Source: Chloroflexota bacterium
GTDB taxonomy: Bacteria > Chloroflexota > Anaerolineae > 4572-78
Assembly: GCA_024278725.1 (NCBI GenBank)
Contig: JAJRSQ010000218.1
Coordinates: 1-23,157 of the forward strand
Reading direction: 5' to 3'
Length of the DNA: 23,157 nucleotides
Part shown: piece by piece, positions 22,020 to 23,157 of the stretch
Numbering within the stretch: the stretch's first letter is position 1
How the letters are laid out: each line of letters begins with the position of its first letter
Position numbers and translations under genes: made by a program
Notes under the pieces: model-generated
The model's database searches: none
What the model saw: only the letters and a program-made list of their open reading frames with translations
Told to the model about the DNA's origin: nothing

Positions 22020-22228
22020 TCATACTTCCAAGTTCACCGAAATCAACGGCAGGTTCATATCCCGAATCCGGATGAGAACAGCGTGCAGTGCAACCTGATC
22101 CGGCAACGAGCCGAAAAGGGTCGTTGTGCCGTCCGCTTCATGGGTGATGGTCAATCCTCAAAACAATCCGCCCAGTCGTAATCCAGATGTCCTTTAACTC
22201 TGATTCGATATACTTGATTTTCGTTCAC
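22020..22228 (-). pseudogene. Small conserved protein gene with apparent one-base frameshift
   Basis: The first part runs from GTG 22228 (after GAGGAGG) and reads NENQVYRIRVKGHLDYDWADCFED, then TGA at 22153-22151. A second frame begins at TTG 22154, overlapping that stop, and reads LTITHEADGTTTLFGSLPDQ, then VALHAVLIRIRDMNLPLISVNLEV, ending in TGA at 22020. Joined by adding one T, the two parts form a single protein of about 68 aa resembling a widespread small family in Chloroflexota and cyanobacteria (pattern YRIRVxGHLD...W...LTITHExDGTTTLxGxLPDQAALH...IRDLNLxLISV), which I recall rather than searched. So a one-base deletion, or a sequencing error, broke it near 22151-22154. An alternative is two coupled genes. 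Confidence 0.65.
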
Positions 22229-22263
22229 CAAAAAAAACCTCCTCATTCCTGCCGGATGGTCAT

Positions 22264-22292
22264 ATCATAGCAGTAAACCGAGGGGGCGTCAG
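22264..22292 (-). promoter_or_regulatory. Promoter of the small-gene operon
   Basis: Minus strand: extended -10 TGC-TATGAT (hexamer 22264-22269) with -35 CTGACG (22287-22292) at 17 bp spacing, about 36 bp before the GTG start at 22228. Confidence 0.6.
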
Positions 22293-22299
22293 TGAACAA

Positions 22300-22336
22300 A
22301 AGTTTATTTGGGGTTTATTTTGGAAGTTTATTGTGG
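22300..22336. repeat. Three direct 12-13 bp repeats at the LuxR stop codon
   Basis: AAGTTTATTTGG, GGTTTATTTTGG, AAGTTTATTGTGG in tandem (plus strand), overlapping the stop codon of the LuxR-type gene at 22328-22330. Confidence 0.55.
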
Positions 22337-23157
22337 CGGGAGGAGTTCCAATTCTGTGGCGCGCAAAATGGCTTGAGTGCGGTTTCGCACGCCGAGTTTG
22401 CCGTAAATGTTGTTGGTGTGCTTTTTCACCGTGCCGATTGCCACGAAGAGTTCATCGGCGATTTCCCGGTTTGCAAAGCCGGTGGCGATGAGGTGCAGCA
22501 CTTCCAGCTCGCGCTCGCTGAGCGGCTCAATCAGCGCGGATTGCGGCGGGGGAGCGGCGGGGATGGACACTGCCGCCGGTATGGCATCGGGGAACGAAGC
22601 CACCAATTTGGTGACGTAATCTTTCAGCTCGGGTTTGGGTTGATGAGCAATCTGCCCGCGAAAATCGAGCAGTAGTTCGCGCATCGCCGCGCCTTCATCC
22701 ACAAAAGTGCGAATATAGCCTTCCGGTGCGGCAAGGGTGAGGGCGCGTTCCAGCGCCGCCAGCGCGCGGGGGTGCTGTCCGTTTGCCCGGTGAATGAGCG
22801 ATTCGAGCGCCAGCGCCGCGATGAGCCATCCCGTGCCGCCGGTTTTTTCGGCAGATTGGCGGACTTGATGCAGCACGCTCAACGCCTGCGCGGGTGTTTG
22901 GCGGGCGAGCAGCACTCGCGCCAGCGCCAATTTGCCGTAGAGGGGCCACGCGCCGGGGGGACATTTGTCCGTTTGGCAGGCTTCCGCCCAACGGGTTGCC
23001 AGCGCGAGGTTGTTCTGCGCCAGCCACAGCCGCACCCGCCACGCGCCGATGTCCACCAGACCGATATCCGCCGGGACGCGCGCCAGAATGGCATCCACCG
23101 CCGGCGGGAGCGACAGGGGCGCATCGCGCATCGTTTGCATGTGCCGCGCCCACGCCA
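22328..23157 (-). CDS. MalT-like LuxR-family regulator, N-terminus cut by window edge
   Basis: The frame is open to the right edge; about 276 residues are seen and it begins mid-protein (AWARHMQTM at the edge), so the N-terminal ATPase part lies outside. The visible part has TPR-like helices (LARVLLARQTPAQALSVLHQVRQ, then GQHPRALAALERALTLAAPEGYIRTFVDEG, the usual MalT-type ending of the TPR region). A linker rich in Ala and Pro leads to the C-terminal LuxR HTH: LSERELEVLHLIATGFANREIADELFVAIGTVKKHTNNIYGKLGVRNRTQA, with the family Glu and Thr-Val-Lys-x-His contacts intact. It is a DNA-binding transcriptional activator; its target may be the small-gene operon just downstream, but that is inference from position. 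Confidence 0.92.
   Translation of the reverse strand, partial: AWARHMQTMRDAPLSLPPAVDAILARVPADIGLVDIGAWRVRLWLAQNNLALATRWAEACQTDKCPPGAWPLYGKLALARVLLARQTPAQALSVLHQVRQSAEKTGGTGWLIAALALESLIHRANGQHPRALAALERALTLAAPEGYIRTFVDEGAAMRELLLDFRGQIAHQPKPELKDYVTKLVASFPDAIPAAVSIPAAPPPQSALIEPLSERELEVLHLIATGFANREIADELFVAIGTVKKHTNNIYGKLGVRNRTQAILRATELELLPPQ

Overview
The window is a GC-rich bacterial chromosome segment, most likely from a Chloroflexota bacterium (Anaerolineae/Caldilineae-like). This is an inference from gene content: a SARP-type ATPase regulator without a LuxR tail, a MalT-like LuxR regulator next to tiny conserved ORFs, GroEL under two CIRCE operators with no groES beside it, YfhO and DUF2723 polytopic membrane proteins, and DUF4352 lipoprotein-like proteins. 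No rRNA, tRNA, CRISPR array, integrase or transposase gene was seen. All claims come from reading the sequence; no database search was run.

Layout. 1-6494 (minus strand): a lipoprotein cut by the left edge, a YfhO-family membrane protein, and a 1151-residue SARP/AAA/TPR regulator read from a promoter that leaves almost no 5' leader. 6495-9570 (mostly plus strand): a 138-bp palindromic repeat, tatA, a dual-CIRCE groEL, and a small membrane protein with a TTG start, closed by a bidirectional terminator. 9572-10950 (minus): rdgB and a DUF4352 membrane-anchored protein in one operon. 11049-13641 (plus): rsmG and a DUF2723 membrane protein. 13642-20345 (minus): a tightly packed run of two methyltransferases, a 69-aa protein, a polytopic membrane protein, a CPBP intramembrane protease, a 33-aa membrane peptide, RNase PH (rph), and a type II restriction-modification pair of the MvaI/BcnI endonuclease family. 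20367-20502: a second, inverted copy of the 138-bp repeat. 20509-22228 (minus): a small-protein and membrane-protein operon whose first gene is frameshifted. 22328-23157 (minus): the C-terminal part of a LuxR/MalT-type regulator cut by the right edge.

Most striking signals. (1) Degenerate arrays with a strict 7-bp period occur at four places and run into coding sequence: inside yfhO, across its start and the stop of the upstream regulator, at the start of rsmG, and at the start of the DUF2723 gene. Because 7 is not a multiple of 3, a change in copy number would shift the reading frame. (2) The restriction-modification pair sits with almost no spare bases between rph and the DUF2723 gene, and its base composition differs from its neighbours. 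(3) Two very small genes (33 and 69 aa) lie in an operon with a Trm112-fused methyltransferase and a CPBP protease. (4) A ~68-aa conserved small-protein gene appears interrupted by a one-base frameshift.
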